From positions 281,586-345,585 of the forward strand of contig JAODUO010000417.1 in the NCBI GenBank assembly GCA_025642075.2: DNA of 64,000 bases, given 5' to 3'. Source of the DNA: Ridgeia piscesae (Eukaryota; Annelida; Polychaeta; Sabellida; Siboglinidae). The notes under the pieces were generated by a model, which saw only the letters and a list, made by a program, of their open reading frames with translations, was not told the origin of the DNA and did not search any database. The position numbers and the translations under genes are program-made. Below are positions 22,560 through 35,748 of this stretch, one piece after another. How positions within the stretch are numbered: the first letter of the stretch is position 1; each line of letters starts with the position of its first letter.

Positions 22560-23055
22560 GTATGTCATTGTAGTTTATGAATTATAAAAGTAGAGCATCC
22601 CATCTTTTTAGTGAAAATTAGCAATTGTGATATAATTATATTTGGTGATTGGCTGATTATTTGGTGACGGTCAAAATACACAGATCAAATAAACAAGTAT
22701 TATAGCTATTAAATATGATTTACAAATGTCATCATAGTTTATGAATTATAAAAGTAGAGCATCCCATATTTTTAGTGAAAATTAGCAATTGTCATATAAT
22801 TGTATTTGGTAATTGGCTGATTATCTGGTGACGGTCAAAATACACAGATCACGTAAACAAGTATTTTAGCTGTTAAAGATGATTTACAAATGTCATCGTG
22901 GTTTATGAATTATAAAAGTAGAGCATCCCATTTTTTAGTACAAATTTGCAATTGTGATATAATTGTATTTGGTGATTGGCTGATTATCTGGTGACGGTCA
23001 AAATACACAGATCACGTAAACAAGTATTTTAGCTATTAAAGATGATTTACAAATG
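22560..23055. repeat. Roughly 165-bp tandem repeat, three copies
   Basis: Three tandem units starting near 22562, 22728 and 22888. They share gtttatgaattataaaagta, gagcatcccat, ggctgattat.tggtgacgg and tcaaaatacacagatca. They are diverged by a few percent. No ORF or splice site was recognised. Confidence 0.9.
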
Positions 23056-24524
23056 ACTTGCTTGTTTTTGTTACAACATTTAGGAATATGCAACAGTTAT
23101 TGGTAATATATTGACAGTGTCTCAGTTAGGGTTGGGGTCAGTTAAAGTACAATCGTCATTGTCAACATTCAGATTCCATCATCACTACCATTACTGGCAA
23201 CAACTAAATAGGGGACACAAGATACCATGTAATTGTTATGCTATTTTGCCATTTTCGAACGAGCTTTATGCTTCCATATAAGTTGTATTGGTTTCCACCC
23301 AGCAAAAAACATCTAGAAAGTTGGAACTATTATGCAGATAGTTATTATTTTTAAATTGTTTCCATATTGCAGTAAATTTTGTCTTTGAATAAGCTCACAG
23401 ACAACGAGGTGGGGACCAGCTGTAGGTCTCATTAAGTATTGTTCAAAACGGACCGAAAACCAGAATCACTTGCATGCCTTATTCTGCCGACCACGTCATC
23501 ATTAACATTTTTATTCCGCCATCTTGAAGTTTTTGCAACTTCCAGCATTTGACAACTTTTATTAACAGACTAATTTGTATATATTGTTGTGAGGAAGGTG
23601 TCGTCCAACTAGGCAGTATTTGTCACTACTGTCAACATTTTAATTCCCAGCCACTATCGCAAGTGTAAACATTTTTATCCCGTCACCAATGCTATAATTG
23701 GCAACATTTCAACATTATCTTCACTGCCATTGTTGTCACCTCATGGAAACTTCATTCTTAACCATCGGAATTGCATCATTGGTACCATTGCAACATTATC
23801 GACTTTCAAATTCATCCATTTGTGCCGTCAATGGACGAAGAGTGCGTCACATCTTAAATGACTTCACTATAAACAAATTTGACAAAACTTAATGATAACC
23901 TCATCTCTAATTACGGCGAGGTCAGTGCCATTCATGGCGTGCGTGCGTGCGTGCATGAGTGCGTGAGTGAGTGAGTGTGTGCGTGCGTGCGGATATGTGA
24001 AGATACATATTAGTAGGTGCTCATAAATAGTGTTTTATGCCACATGAAATAAACAACAAATAAATGACACTGTTTATTGGCCATATAAAACACATACTAA
24101 ATAAAATGGTGGTGACCTACAACGTAGGCCTGCTGCTGCATGTAGACCAAATTAAAAACATCGAATATGTTTCAGGATCAATTCGTCGTTAGGAAACAAC
24201 ATACCAACCATTATTGCATAATGATATCGTACAATGTTGAAAATGGGCATACTTGTCTTATTTCCAAATGACAGCAACAACTCCTGCGGTAAGAGAACAT
24301 GAAACAATATAGCGTATTATAATCAACAACTGAAGCAGTGAAGGGAAAGTGGTCTGTGAGTTGTCAAGCACACGAAAAGACACCGAGTTGACAGCATCAA
24401 TTCACGCATCGTATCCGATGAACAATACTTAATGAGAAAAAGTGTCACTGTGTGATCAACTGCATCATGAAGTATACACAGTTGTCATTCTCTGCATGGA
24501 TGTTGAATGGCGGCAGCATTAATG
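23056..24524. other. Spacer without recognised gene
   Basis: AT-rich, with short purine/pyrimidine tracts. A gcgtgcgtgagtgagt-type tract is at 23938-23993. The ORF at 23698-23892 has no family resemblance. Confidence 0.4.
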
Positions 24525-24526
24525 AT

Positions 24527-24628
24527 TGTGTGTGCGTGTGCGTGTGCGTGTGCGTGTGCGTGTGCGTGTGCGTGCGTGCGTGCGTGCGTACGTGCGTACG
24601 GGTGCGTATGTGTGTGCGTATGTGTACC
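24527..24628. repeat. (GTGCGT)n / GT microsatellite
   Basis: Alternating purine-pyrimidine tract tgtgcgtgtgcg, then gcgtgcgtacg. It generates spurious Cys/Val and Ala/Cys frames on both strands. Confidence 0.9.
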
Positions 24629-24939
24629 ATTCTACAATAGTATATTTTTCAGCCGATACATTTTCCATAATTTTTTGCTTAATCTGTCCAATTTTTTTTT
24701 TAAAGATCGACCAGGGTATTGACCTCAATGGCCAACAGTCAGCAGTGATCGATATTAACAAACTTAGCCGACGTGTCTGAACCATTTATATAATGAGACT
24801 GGACATGTTAATTATATGACAGCAGTGTCATACTTAATTTAAAGTGACATGTATAAAATAATGTTTTTGATTTTATATAATACAAAAAGACAAATGTAGT
24901 ATAAAGTTGGGGACAAGTACAATTATATGTATAAGCCAT

Positions 24940-24962
24940 ATCATATATATAATTATATATAA

Positions 24963-25003
<41 letters not shown>

Positions 25004-25051
25004 ATACAATTTTATATAAATTATATATTTATATATATATATATATATATG

Positions 25052-25106
<55 letters not shown>

Positions 25107-25116
25107 AAAGGTATTT

Positions 25117-25201
<85 letters not shown>

Positions 25202-25202
25202 C
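24940..25202. repeat. Long (TA)n tract with short interruptions
   Basis: More than 200 bp of alternating TA. The 3' part (about 25120-25197) is almost uninterrupted. It is self-complementary and likely to extrude as cruciform DNA. Confidence 0.93.
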
Positions 25203-25880
25203 AAACCAAAACAGGCGTATTTTAGTTTCGTTTCAATCCACCAGAGTGCGACACGATCACAGGGCCCCATACTGCCATCTGTCGGACTGTAAGCTAAATC
25301 AAACTACCACTTCAAAACAGAGATATCCAAGTTTGTACTTCGACATACCAGAAAGGGCACATTTGCTGACATAATTGTTTTGACAATACATCGTGATGGT
25401 CACGTAAATTAAGGTTCACAAGAAGTTTGTGCCACTATAAGTAGACTCCATCGTCAACTTGCGACAATGCCCTAATCTATGTCGCGAGTGTGGAGTAGTG
25501 TTGCCGAGTGCACCTGTAATATAGCCTGATTACAGGTATGCCAATCGACTCCGGATTGGAGACCATATTGCGCAGGACGTTAGATGAGAATTTGACATTC
25601 GTATTGTAACAAGAGATAGGTCATGTTGGCCTGTTAATTCTGCATTTGAGCTAGCATCACACCGAAGTCACGACCATTGCATATAAGTAATAATGATACT
25701 ATACGAAGCGTGTCACCGCCAGCTGCGAGATTGTTACCGTAAAATAGTGAATTGTTGAGACAGCGCGGACATTCAAAATATGTGGTTTGCTGCATAGTAT
25801 CTACGCCACGTCAGGCGTGCAGATAAAGTTAAGATTTCACTTCGTACAAAAATAACTAGAATATCTACCACAAACCAATG
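25203..25880. other. Upstream region of the glycosyltransferase gene
   Basis: About 680 bp between the TA tract and the first in-frame ATG candidates. It is less AT-rich than the surroundings and may hold the promoter or 5' UTR. No TATA box or other element could be assigned with confidence. Confidence 0.3.
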
Positions 25881-27784
25881 ATGCGTGGCGTATTAAAACA
25901 GAAGCGTGTGAAAAATACGGTTGAAAGCCGTTACGCTGATTGCCCTGGTGTACAATTTCCTGCCATCCAGTCGCGTTCATCGGAGTACTACTTGGCAGCC
26001 AATGGCAAGCTTCCGATTGGCTGCTTCCGGCGACGTCATATCCGACCAAGATGGTGTCTCGTCAAAGCGCCAACACGTAGATAATGGTGTGCCTAGGATA
26101 ATACATCAAACCTGGCGCGGTGTGCAGCTTCCTGAAATGTTGCAGCCGTGGCTGGAAAGTTGGGTGCGAGTCAATCCGAAGTGGGAATATTGGTTCTGGA
26201 CCGATGATGATTTGCAAAGTTTCATAGCCGCCAAATACCCGCAATTCGTGACGTTGTTTCAAGGTTATCCCAGCAATGGATATCGAGCAGACGTGTTCAG
26301 GTTTGTACTTAATTCTTTCGCGTCTATCATACTATAACTCGCATTCTCGAACTTACCGTATATGTGGGATATGTCACACTATTTCTTGTTTATTTTGTGC
26401 AATAATAGCGTATTATAAGGTGGACTGTATTTTTAATATATGCATGACTTTTGTTTTAAATATTTCATACTCATTGAATAGGCGTACTATTCGATGAACC
26501 ATGTTGTTAGTGCGTGCATGACTTTTTGTTTGAGATATTTCTTATTGTTTGAGTAAACGTATTATTCGGTGAATTGTGTTGTTAATCTGTATATGACTTT
26601 TTGTTTTAGATAGTTCGTACTCGTCGAGTAAGCATATTATTCGGTGGACTGTGTTGTTAATTTGTGCGTGACTTTTTTATTTTATATATTACGTGCTCTT
26701 TGAGTACGGCATATCATTTGGTGGATTGTGTTGTTAATCTCTGCATGACATGTATTTTAGATATATCGTAGTCTTTGAGTGTGACGTATTATTCGGCGGA
26801 CTGTTAATGTGATCCTGACCTTGATTTAGACATGCCGTACTCTGAGTACGGCATATTATTCGGTGCATTGTGTTGTTAATCTCTGCATGACTTCTTGTTT
26901 GAAATATTCCGTACTCTTTGAGTCGATGGCGTATTATTCGGCGGACTGATAATATGTAACTTTATAATATGATCATGACTTTGATTTAGATGTTTCGTAC
27001 TCTTTGAGTACGGCGTGTTATACGGTGCACTGTGTTGTTAATATGTACATGACTTTTTGTTTGAGATATTTCGTACTCTTTGAGTACGGCATATAATTCG
27101 GCGGACTATGTTGTTAATGTGTGCATGACTTTGTGTTTTAGATATTTCGTCCTCTTTGAGTATGGCGGGGTTTACGCTGACCTTGACATGGAATGTCTGC
27201 GTCCTCTGGACTCATATGTTGACAATCACACGTGTTTCGTTAGCCAGGAGCCGCTCGTACATGCGCATTTCCTAAGTCCTACCGGCATCCCTCTCGTGTC
27301 GAATGCCCTCATGGCATGCACTGCAGGACATCCGTTTTTCGGTGCAGTCATCGACCACCTAAAACGCTACGCTGGCACGTTCACGTGGAACGACATTCTG
27401 CATGCGACTGGACCGTTTATGCTGACTGCCGAATACAAGGCGTATGAACGAGGCGGCTGGTTCTACACCAACAACGAGTCAATATTTCTGTCCCCGCCCG
27501 AAGACTTCAATCCCGTCGTCGACACGAGCAGGATTGACCATATACGCGACGTCTGTGTGAACTCGAAAGGTGGACCTTCCATGTTGGAGCAGAACTTTGA
27601 CAGACTGGATAAATTATGTAGAACTGTTCTGGAGGAGGGATTTCGGGACAAACCCCCGGCAACGTCATATACGCATCACCACTGGACACATCTGTGGGCA
27701 GGGGGGAAATATGACCCGTTGGGGGTGTTCAACTCGCGACAAACGTTTGGTGTGGAAATACTAAACAAAGTGAGGAGAAAATAA
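25881..27784 (+). CDS. Type II membrane glycosyltransferase, DXD sugar-binding (Gly_transf_sug) family, two coding exons
   Basis: Exon 25881-26300 (donor gtttgt) joins exon 27142-27784 in phase; TAA is at 27782-27784. The catalytic part begins VPRIIHQTW and continues WEYWFWTDDDLQSFI, NGYRADVFR|YFVLFEYGGVYADLDMEC. The DLD there is the expected metal/nucleotide-sugar DXD motif. Later come TGPFMLTAEY and a C-terminal HHHWTHLW. Relatives include OCH1-like and inositol-phosphoceramide mannosyltransferase-like enzymes; donor and acceptor are unknown. A hydrophobic stretch (AVTLIALVYNFL) at 25927-25962 looks like a Golgi signal anchor. Its frame has a TGA at 25909-25911, while the ATGs at 25878 and 25881 are in another frame. 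Removing one A from the A5 run at 25911-25915 would join them, so this is either an assembly error or a real lesion. Alternatively the true N-terminus is on an upstream exon using the acceptor ccatccag at 25964-25971. About 340 residues are visible. Confidence 0.85.
26400..27190 (+). repeat. Tandem array of the exon 2 acceptor junction, about nine copies of roughly 90 bp
   Basis: The intron between the two glycosyltransferase exons consists largely of diverged units that copy its own 3' end plus the start of exon 2. Each has gcatgactttttgttt(t/g)ag, then atatttcgtactctttgagt, then acggc, a ggcggactgtg-type block and ttgttaat. The functional unit is the last, ttttag|ATATTTCGTCCTCTTTGAGT. Decoy units carry AG-ending variants at about 26530, 26610, 26760, 26828, 26989 and 27066. 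In decoys the exon-frame copy soon hits a stop (for example ggc ata taa). Confidence 0.88.
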
Positions 27785-28582
27785 CGTATACTTTTATTTA
27801 TGGAGCTTACTGTTGTCCAACATCAGCTGCTCTGCTCTGTTTGTGTCAGTCGCAGTACAAGAGAAACGACGGAAGACTTCCGGGTGTTGTCTTTTAGATT
27901 AGTCAAGATTAGTTTGTAGCTTGGAATTGTGTTAACAATGTGTAATCCGATTAAACAACAGTGGGACGATGTCCAACTGATTTATCGTAAACATTACACA
28001 CCTAAACAGTGTAGGGTTTATGTCAGGGGTAATCGTATATTGTCACATACATACCCTAGTTGGAGAGGGTGGTCTTATGTGTTACTCAGCAGAAGCACGC
28101 CTGTGATGGAAGATGTTACAAACGATGCGCTAATACATTTGTTATACAGGCTGTTGAGTCTTTCGTCGCTACTGTTTCCTTTCGCTTTCACGCAAACTAC
28201 ACTAATCTCTAAACAAACTAAGAAGTAGGTAAAATGGCAGGTTGATCTCAAACGTGTTTTCCAATATAAAAATAGAATCAATTTTTTTGAATTTCGAAGC
28301 AAACCAACTTATATATCCCGACTATCCCTGGTGTCGTGGAGAGAATCCATTCCCTACAATTGGAATCCGTGCTGTCTTCTGGTGGCATTTAGCACCACGA
28401 CAAGCTGACCTATGATCTTTTTGTGAACGCTACTGAAACATACAAACATAACACACATAATCGATAACTCGATTGACGACCTCGATGGACACCACGCCGA
28501 CATTTTGTACGCTGTATCAGAATGCACTGACGTCACGTGGTCGCTTTTCCCAGTTGGCGTATTCATATCACGTGGGCGGCGT
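27785..28582. other. Convergent 3' spacer between the glycosyltransferase and SLC52 genes
   Basis: About 800 bp separating two genes that end toward each other; it must hold both 3' UTRs. The + strand frame 27929-28228 is open for 99 codons but resembles nothing. TGACGTCACGTGG at about 28528-28540 contains a CRE/E-box-like core of unknown meaning. Confidence 0.45.
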
Positions 28583-31500
28583 TTAATCGCAAGACATTTT
28601 TGCCTGGTAGACGACGCATATGCCGATGTTGTCGAGGACAGTCAAACTGCCAAGAGCCGCACCGAGTTGTGTCACGCATGCGTACCAGAGGACCGCGTCA
28701 CTACTCGCATCGCGACACACGATGGCCGTTAGCGCTCGCGCGTAAGAAAATAGTCCGCTGACTGTCACCCAGGCAATTGTCTGGAACAAGCACAGACACA
28801 ACGTGTTATTGTAATGTTGCAATGACACAATGTTGAAATATGATTTAATAATGATATTGGTAAACCACGACAAAACTGCAAATAGTCATTGTAGTGATAG
28901 TGAATAATGTGGATGGCAAAATACTAAAACATCAGATAACAAAAGTGGTTCGTATAACCACTTCGTATAACCATTTGAACAGAGAACATGCCCATAAAAA
29001 GCAGCAATGGAAACATTATAAGCTTTAATAGAAAATATAACAAAAACAACACAAAAACATCACCGATAAATCATCTCGCTACTTCATCTTTATAAAATAT
29101 TCACAAGAATGCATGCAGCTCGGCCGTTTTATAGACTAGGATGAGATAAATACTACTACTAGATGACAATCAACCAAGGTCACCCTTGACTCCTTCTAAG
29201 TAATATCAATATCAATGACACATTAATCAAAATACTTTGCGACACGGATACACACAACTAGAATTCAAGATGAGACAGAAGTGTCATCAATAACAGAGAC
29301 ACTCAGAGGAGACACACAGGATCCCCAGTCTCACCAATAATTCACAACCCCCATGCAATTCTGAAACAATGCCAATATCTACCGAAACGCAATTTTTGGA
29401 AATGTCAAAAACAAATTATGACACATAACATAAGGAAAAATTACTGTCGTTGCATCGACCAACTGAGTCGTCCTATTATAGCTATTACAAATATTTTAAT
29501 GCAGGATGGTGTTGTTCCTGATTATTTTTAGCAAGCTCTTGTTAAAAACCTCTTATAAAACAAATCTATGGAGAAATTAACTAAAGAACTATCGCCCTAT
29601 TTCTAATCTCAATTTTCTGGCGAAGGTTTTGGAAACGGTAGCAAATCGTGTCCGTGAATATATTTATTCCCACCACTTTCAAATTATCTACAACCTGCAT
29701 ATATGCGATTGAATTAAAAGGAGACGGCTCTTCTAAGCTGGAGTCAACTACCCATTACAACTAAATATTCTGAAACTATAACCACCTTTCATAAAAGTCA
29801 AAACATATTGATTTGATATTGTTTTTCGACCATGAATGTTCAGTGGTTCCATGCTCCGATGACGACTCTTACCGAATGTTCAATGGTTCCATGCTCCGAT
29901 GACGACTCTTACAGAATGTTCAATGGTTCCATGCTCCGATGACGACTCTTACCGAATGTTCAATGGTTCCATGCTCCGATGACGACTCTTACAGAATGTT
30001 CAATGGTTCCATGCTCCGATGACGACTCTTACCGAATGTTCAATGGTTCCATGCTCCGATGACGACTCTTACAGAATGTTCAATGGTTCCATGCTCCGAT
30101 GACGACTCTTACCGAATGTTCAATGGTTCCATGCTCCGATGACGACTCTTACAGAATGTTCAATGGTTCCATGCTCCGATGACGACTCTTACAGAATGTT
30201 CAATGGTTCCATGCTCCGATGACGACTCTTACCGAATGTTCAGTGGTTCCATGCTCCGATGACGACTCTTACCGAATGTTCAGTGGTTCCATGCTCCGAT
30301 GACGACTCTTACCGAATGTGCAATGGTTCCATGCTCCGATGACGACTCTTACAGAATGTTCAATGGTTCCATGCTCCGATGACGACTCTTACCGAATGTT
30401 CAGTGGTTCCATGCTCCGATGACGACTCTTACCGAATGTTCGATGGTTCCATGCTCCGATGACGACTCTTACCGAATGTTCAGTGGTTCCATGCTCCGAT
30501 GACGACTCTTACCAAAAGGGTTCTGGTTCCATGCTCCGATGACGACTCTTACAGAATGTTCAATGGTTCCATGCTCCGATGACGACTCTTACCGAATGTT
30601 CAATGGTTCCATGCTCCGATGACGACTCTTACAGAATGTTCAATGGTTCCATGCTCCGATGACGACTCTTACCGAATGTTCAATGGTTCCATGCTCCGAT
30701 GACGACTCTTACAGAATGTTCAATGGTTCCATGCTCCGATGACGACTCTTACCGAATGTTCAGTGGTTCCATGCTCCGATGACGACTCTTACCGAATGTG
30801 CAATGGTTCCATGCTCCGATGACGACTCTTACCGAATGTTCAATGGTTCCATGCTCCGATGACGACTCTTACCGAATGTTCAATGGTTCCATGCTCCGAT
30901 GACGACTCTTACAGAATGTTCAATGGTTCCATGCTCCGATGACGACTCTTACCGAATGTTCAATGGTTCCATGCTCCGATGACGACTCTACCGAATGTTC
31001 AATGGTTCCATGCTCCGATGACGACTCTTACCGAATGTTCAATGGTTCCATGCTCCGATGACGACTCTTACAGAATGTTCAATGGTTCCATGCTCCGATG
31101 ACGACTCTTACCGAATGTTCAGTGGTTCCATGCTCCGATGACGACTCTTACCGAATGTGCAATGGTTCCATGCTCCGATGACGACTCTTACCGAATGTTC
31201 AATGGTTCCATGCTCCGATGACGACTCTTATCGAATGTTCAATGGTTTCATGCTCCGATGACGACTCTTACCGAATGTTCGATGGTTCCATGCTCCGATG
31301 ACGACTCTTACCGAATGTTTGATGGTTCCATGCTCCGATGACGACTCTTACCGAATGTTCAATGGTTCCATGCTCCGATGACGACTCTTACCGAATGTTC
31401 AATGGTTCCATGCTCCGATGACGACTCTTACCGAATGTTCAATGGTTCCATGCTCCGATGACGACTCTTACCGAATGTTCGATGGTTCCATGCTCCGATG

Positions 31501-34500
31501 ACGACTCTTACCGAATGTTCAGTGGTTCCATGCTCCGATGACGACTCTTACCGAATGTTCAATGGTTCCATGCTCCGATGACGACTCTTACAGAATGTTC
31601 AATGGTTCCATGCTCCGATGACGACTCTTATCGAATGTTCAATGGTTCCATGCTCCGATGACGACTCTTACAGAATGTTCAATGGTTCCATGCTCCGATG
31701 ACGACTCTTACAGAATGTTCAATGGTTCCATGCTCCGATGACGACTCTTACCGAATGTTCAATGGTTCCATGCTCCGATGACGACTCTTACAGAATGTTC
31801 AATGGTTCCATGCTCCGATGACGACTCTTACCGAATGTTCAATGGTTCCATGCTCCGATGACGACTCTTACAGAATGTTCAATGGTTCCATGCTCCGATG
31901 ACGACTCTTACCGAATGTTCAATGGTTCCATGCTCCGATGACGACTCTTACAGAATGTTCAATGGTTCCATGCTCCGATGACGACTCTTACAGAATGTTC
32001 AATGGTTCCATGCTCCGATGACGACTCTTACCGAATGTTCAGTGGTTCCATGCTCCGATGACGACTCTTACCGAATGTTCAGTGGTTCCATGCTCCGATG
32101 ACGACTCTTACCGAATGTGCAATGGTTCCATGCTCCGATGACGACTCTTACAGAATGTTCAATGGTTCCATGCTCCGATGACGACTCTTACCAATGTCAG
32201 TGTTCATGCTCCGATGACGACTCTTACCGAATGTTCGATGGTTCCATGCTCCGATGACGACTCTTACCGAATGTTCAGTGGTTCCATGCTCCGATGACGA
32301 CTCTTACCGAATGTTCAATGGTTCCATGCTCCGATGACGACTCTTACAGAATGTTCAATGGTTCCATGCTCCGATGACGACTCTTACCGAATGTTCAATG
32401 GTTCCATGCTCCGATGACGACTCTTACCGAATGTTCAATGGTTCCATGCTCCGATGACGACTCTTACCGAATGTTCAATGGTTCCATGCTCCGATGACGA
32501 CTCTTACCGAATGTTCAATGGTTCCATGCTCCGATGACGACTCTTACCGAATGTTCAGTGGTTCCATGCTCCGATGACGACTCTTACCGAATGTGCAATG
32601 GTTCCATGCTCCGATGACGACTCTTACCGAATGTTCAATGGTTCCATGCTCCGATGACGACTCTTACCGAATGTTCAATGGTTCCATGCTCCGATGACGA
32701 CTCTTACAGAATGTTCAATGGTTCCATGCTCCGATGACGACTCTTACCGAATGTTCAATGGTTCCATGCTCCGATGACGACTCTTACCGAATGTTCAATG
32801 GTTCCATGCTCCGATGACGACTCTTACCGAATGTTCAATGGTTCCATGCTCCGATGACGACTCTTACAGAATGTTCAATGGTTCCATGCTCCGATGACGA
32901 CTCTTACCGAATGTTAAAGTGGTTCCATGCTCCGATGACGACTCTTACCGAATGTTCAATGGTTCCATGCTCCGATGACGACTCTTACCGAATGTTCAAT
33001 GGTTCCATGCTCCGATGACGACTCTTATCGAATGTTCAATGGTTTCATGCTCCGATGACGACTCTTACCGAATGTTCGATGGTTCCATGCTCCGATGACG
33101 ACTCTTACCGAATGTTTGATGGTTCCATGCTCCGATGACGACTCTTACCGAATGTTCAATGGTTCCATGCTCCGATGACGACTCTTACCGAATGTTCAAT
33201 GGTTCCATGCTCCGATGACGACTCTTACCGAATGTTCAATGGTTCCATGCTCCGATGACGACTCTTACCGAATGTTCGATGGTTCCATGCTCCGATGACG
33301 ACTCTTACCGAATGTTCAGTGGTTCCATGCTCCGATGACGACTCTTACCGAATGTTCAATGGTTCCATGCTCCGATGACGACTCTTACAGAATGTTCAAT
33401 GGTTCCATGCTCCGATGACGACTCTTATCGAATGTTCAATGGTTCCATGCTCCGATGACGACTCTTACAGAATGTTCAATGGTTCCATGCTCCGATGACG
33501 ACTCTTACCGAACGTTCAATGGTTCCATGCTCCGATGACGACTCTTACAGAATGTTCAATGGTTCCATGCTCCGATGACGACTCTTACCGAATGTTCAGT
33601 GGTTCCATGCTCCGATGACGACTCTTACCGAATGTTCAATGGTTCCATGCTCCGATGACGACTCTTACCGAATGTTCGATGGTTCCATGCTCCGATGACG
33701 ACTCTTACCGAATGTTCAGTGGTTCCATGCTCCGATGACGACTCTTACCGAATGTGCAATGGTTCCATGCTCCGATGACGACTCTTACCGAATGTTCGAT
33801 GGTTCCATGCTCCGATGACGACTCTTACCGAATGTGCAATGGTTCCATGCTCCGATGACGACTCTTACCGAATGTTCGATGTTTCCATGCTCCGATGACG
33901 ACTCTTACCGAATGTTCGATGGTTCCATGCTCCGATGACGACTCTTACCGAATGTTCAATGGTTCCATGCTCCGATGACGACTCTTACCGAATGTTCAAT
34001 GGTTCCATGCTCCGATGACGACTCTTACCGAATGTTCGATGGTTCCATGCTCCGATGACGACTCTTACCGAATGTTCAATGGTTCCATGCTCCGATGACG
34101 ACTCTTACCGAATGTTCAATGGTTCCATGCTCCGATGACGACTCTTACCGAATGTTCGATGGTTCCATGCTCCGATGACGACTCTTACCGAATGTTCAAT
34201 GGTTCCATGCTCCGATGACGACTCTTACCGAATGTTCAGTGGTTCCATGCTCCGATGACGACTCTTACCGAATGTTCGATGGTTCCATGCTCCGATGACG
34301 ACTCTTACCGAATGTTCAGTGGTTCCATGCTCCGATGACGACTCTTACCGAATGTTCAATGGTTCCATGCTCCGATGACGACTCTTACAGTATGTTCAAT
34401 GGTTCCATGCTCCGATGACGACTCTTATCGAATGTTCAATGGTTCCATGCTCCGATGACGACTCTTACAGAATGTTCAATGGTTCCATGCTCCGATGACG

Positions 34501-35656
34501 ACTCTTACCGAATGTTCAATGGTTCCATGCTCCGATGACGACTCTTACAGAATGTTCAATGGTTCCATGCTCCGATGACGACTCTTACCGAATGTTCAGT
34601 GGTTCCATGCTCCGATGACGACTCTTACCGAATGTGCAATGGTTCCATGCTCCGATGACGACTCTTACCGAATGTTCGATGGTTCCATGCTCCGATGACG
34701 ACTCTTACCGAATGTTCAGTGGTTCCATGCTCCGATGACGACTCTTACCGAATGTGCAATGGTTCCATGCTCCGATGACGACTCTTACCGAATGTTCGTT
34801 GGTTCCATGCTCCGATGACGACTCTTACCGAATGTGCAATGGTTCCATGCTCCGATGACGACTCTTACCGAATGTTCGATGGTTCCATGCTCCGATGACG
34901 ACTCTTACCGAATGTTCGATGGTTCCATGCTCCGATGACGACTCTTACCGAATGTTCAATGGTTCCATGCTCCGATGACGACTCTTACCGAATGTTCAAT
35001 GGTTCCATGCTCCGATGACGACTCTTACCGAATGTTCGATGGTTCCATGCTCCGATGACGACTCTTACCGAATGTTCAATGGTTCCATGCTCCGATGACG
35101 ACTCTTACCGAATGTTCAATGGTTCCATGCTCCGATGACGACTCTTACCGAATGTTCAATGGTTCCATGCTCCGATGACGACTCTTACCGAATGTTCAAT
35201 GGTTCCATGCTCCGATGACGACTCTTACCGAATGTTCAATGGTTCCATGCTCCGATGACGACTCTTACCGAATGTTCAATGGTTCCATGCTCCGATGACG
35301 ATTCTTACCGAATGTTCAGTGGTTTCATGCTCCGATGACGACTCTTACCGAATGTTCAATGGTTCCATGCTCCGATGACGACTCTTACCGAATGTTCAAT
35401 GGTTCCATGCTCCGATGACGACTCTTACTTTTGCCCGTTTATAATTACGCCAACTAATTTCGTTTGGTGCGCCTCTGAACTTGAATTACCAACGACATGG
35501 GCGCTATAGAAGTGTTACAATTACTGTTAGAGTCCAATACTATTATTACATTGGAAAAGAGCTGAAGACGAAGAACATATTAAAAGGTAACATAACGCAA
35601 CTTGTTATGTGATGCACTTAAAAGGAGTAAGAACAAACTAACCATTAACCATAATA

Positions 35657-35748
<92 letters not shown>

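Noticed and set aside
24706..24780. A 24-codon open stretch after a T-rich acceptor (aaag|ATCGACCAGG to TGA), possible terminal exon
   Set aside because: It fits phase 0, but the SLC37 C-terminus is better explained by the exon at 20727-20783, which has family residues and its own stop. This stretch resembles no known protein.
29837..35428. CRISPR-like appearance of the 40-bp array (regular repeats)
   Set aside because: There are no unique spacers; units are contiguous 40-mers inside an animal-type intron, so it is a satellite.
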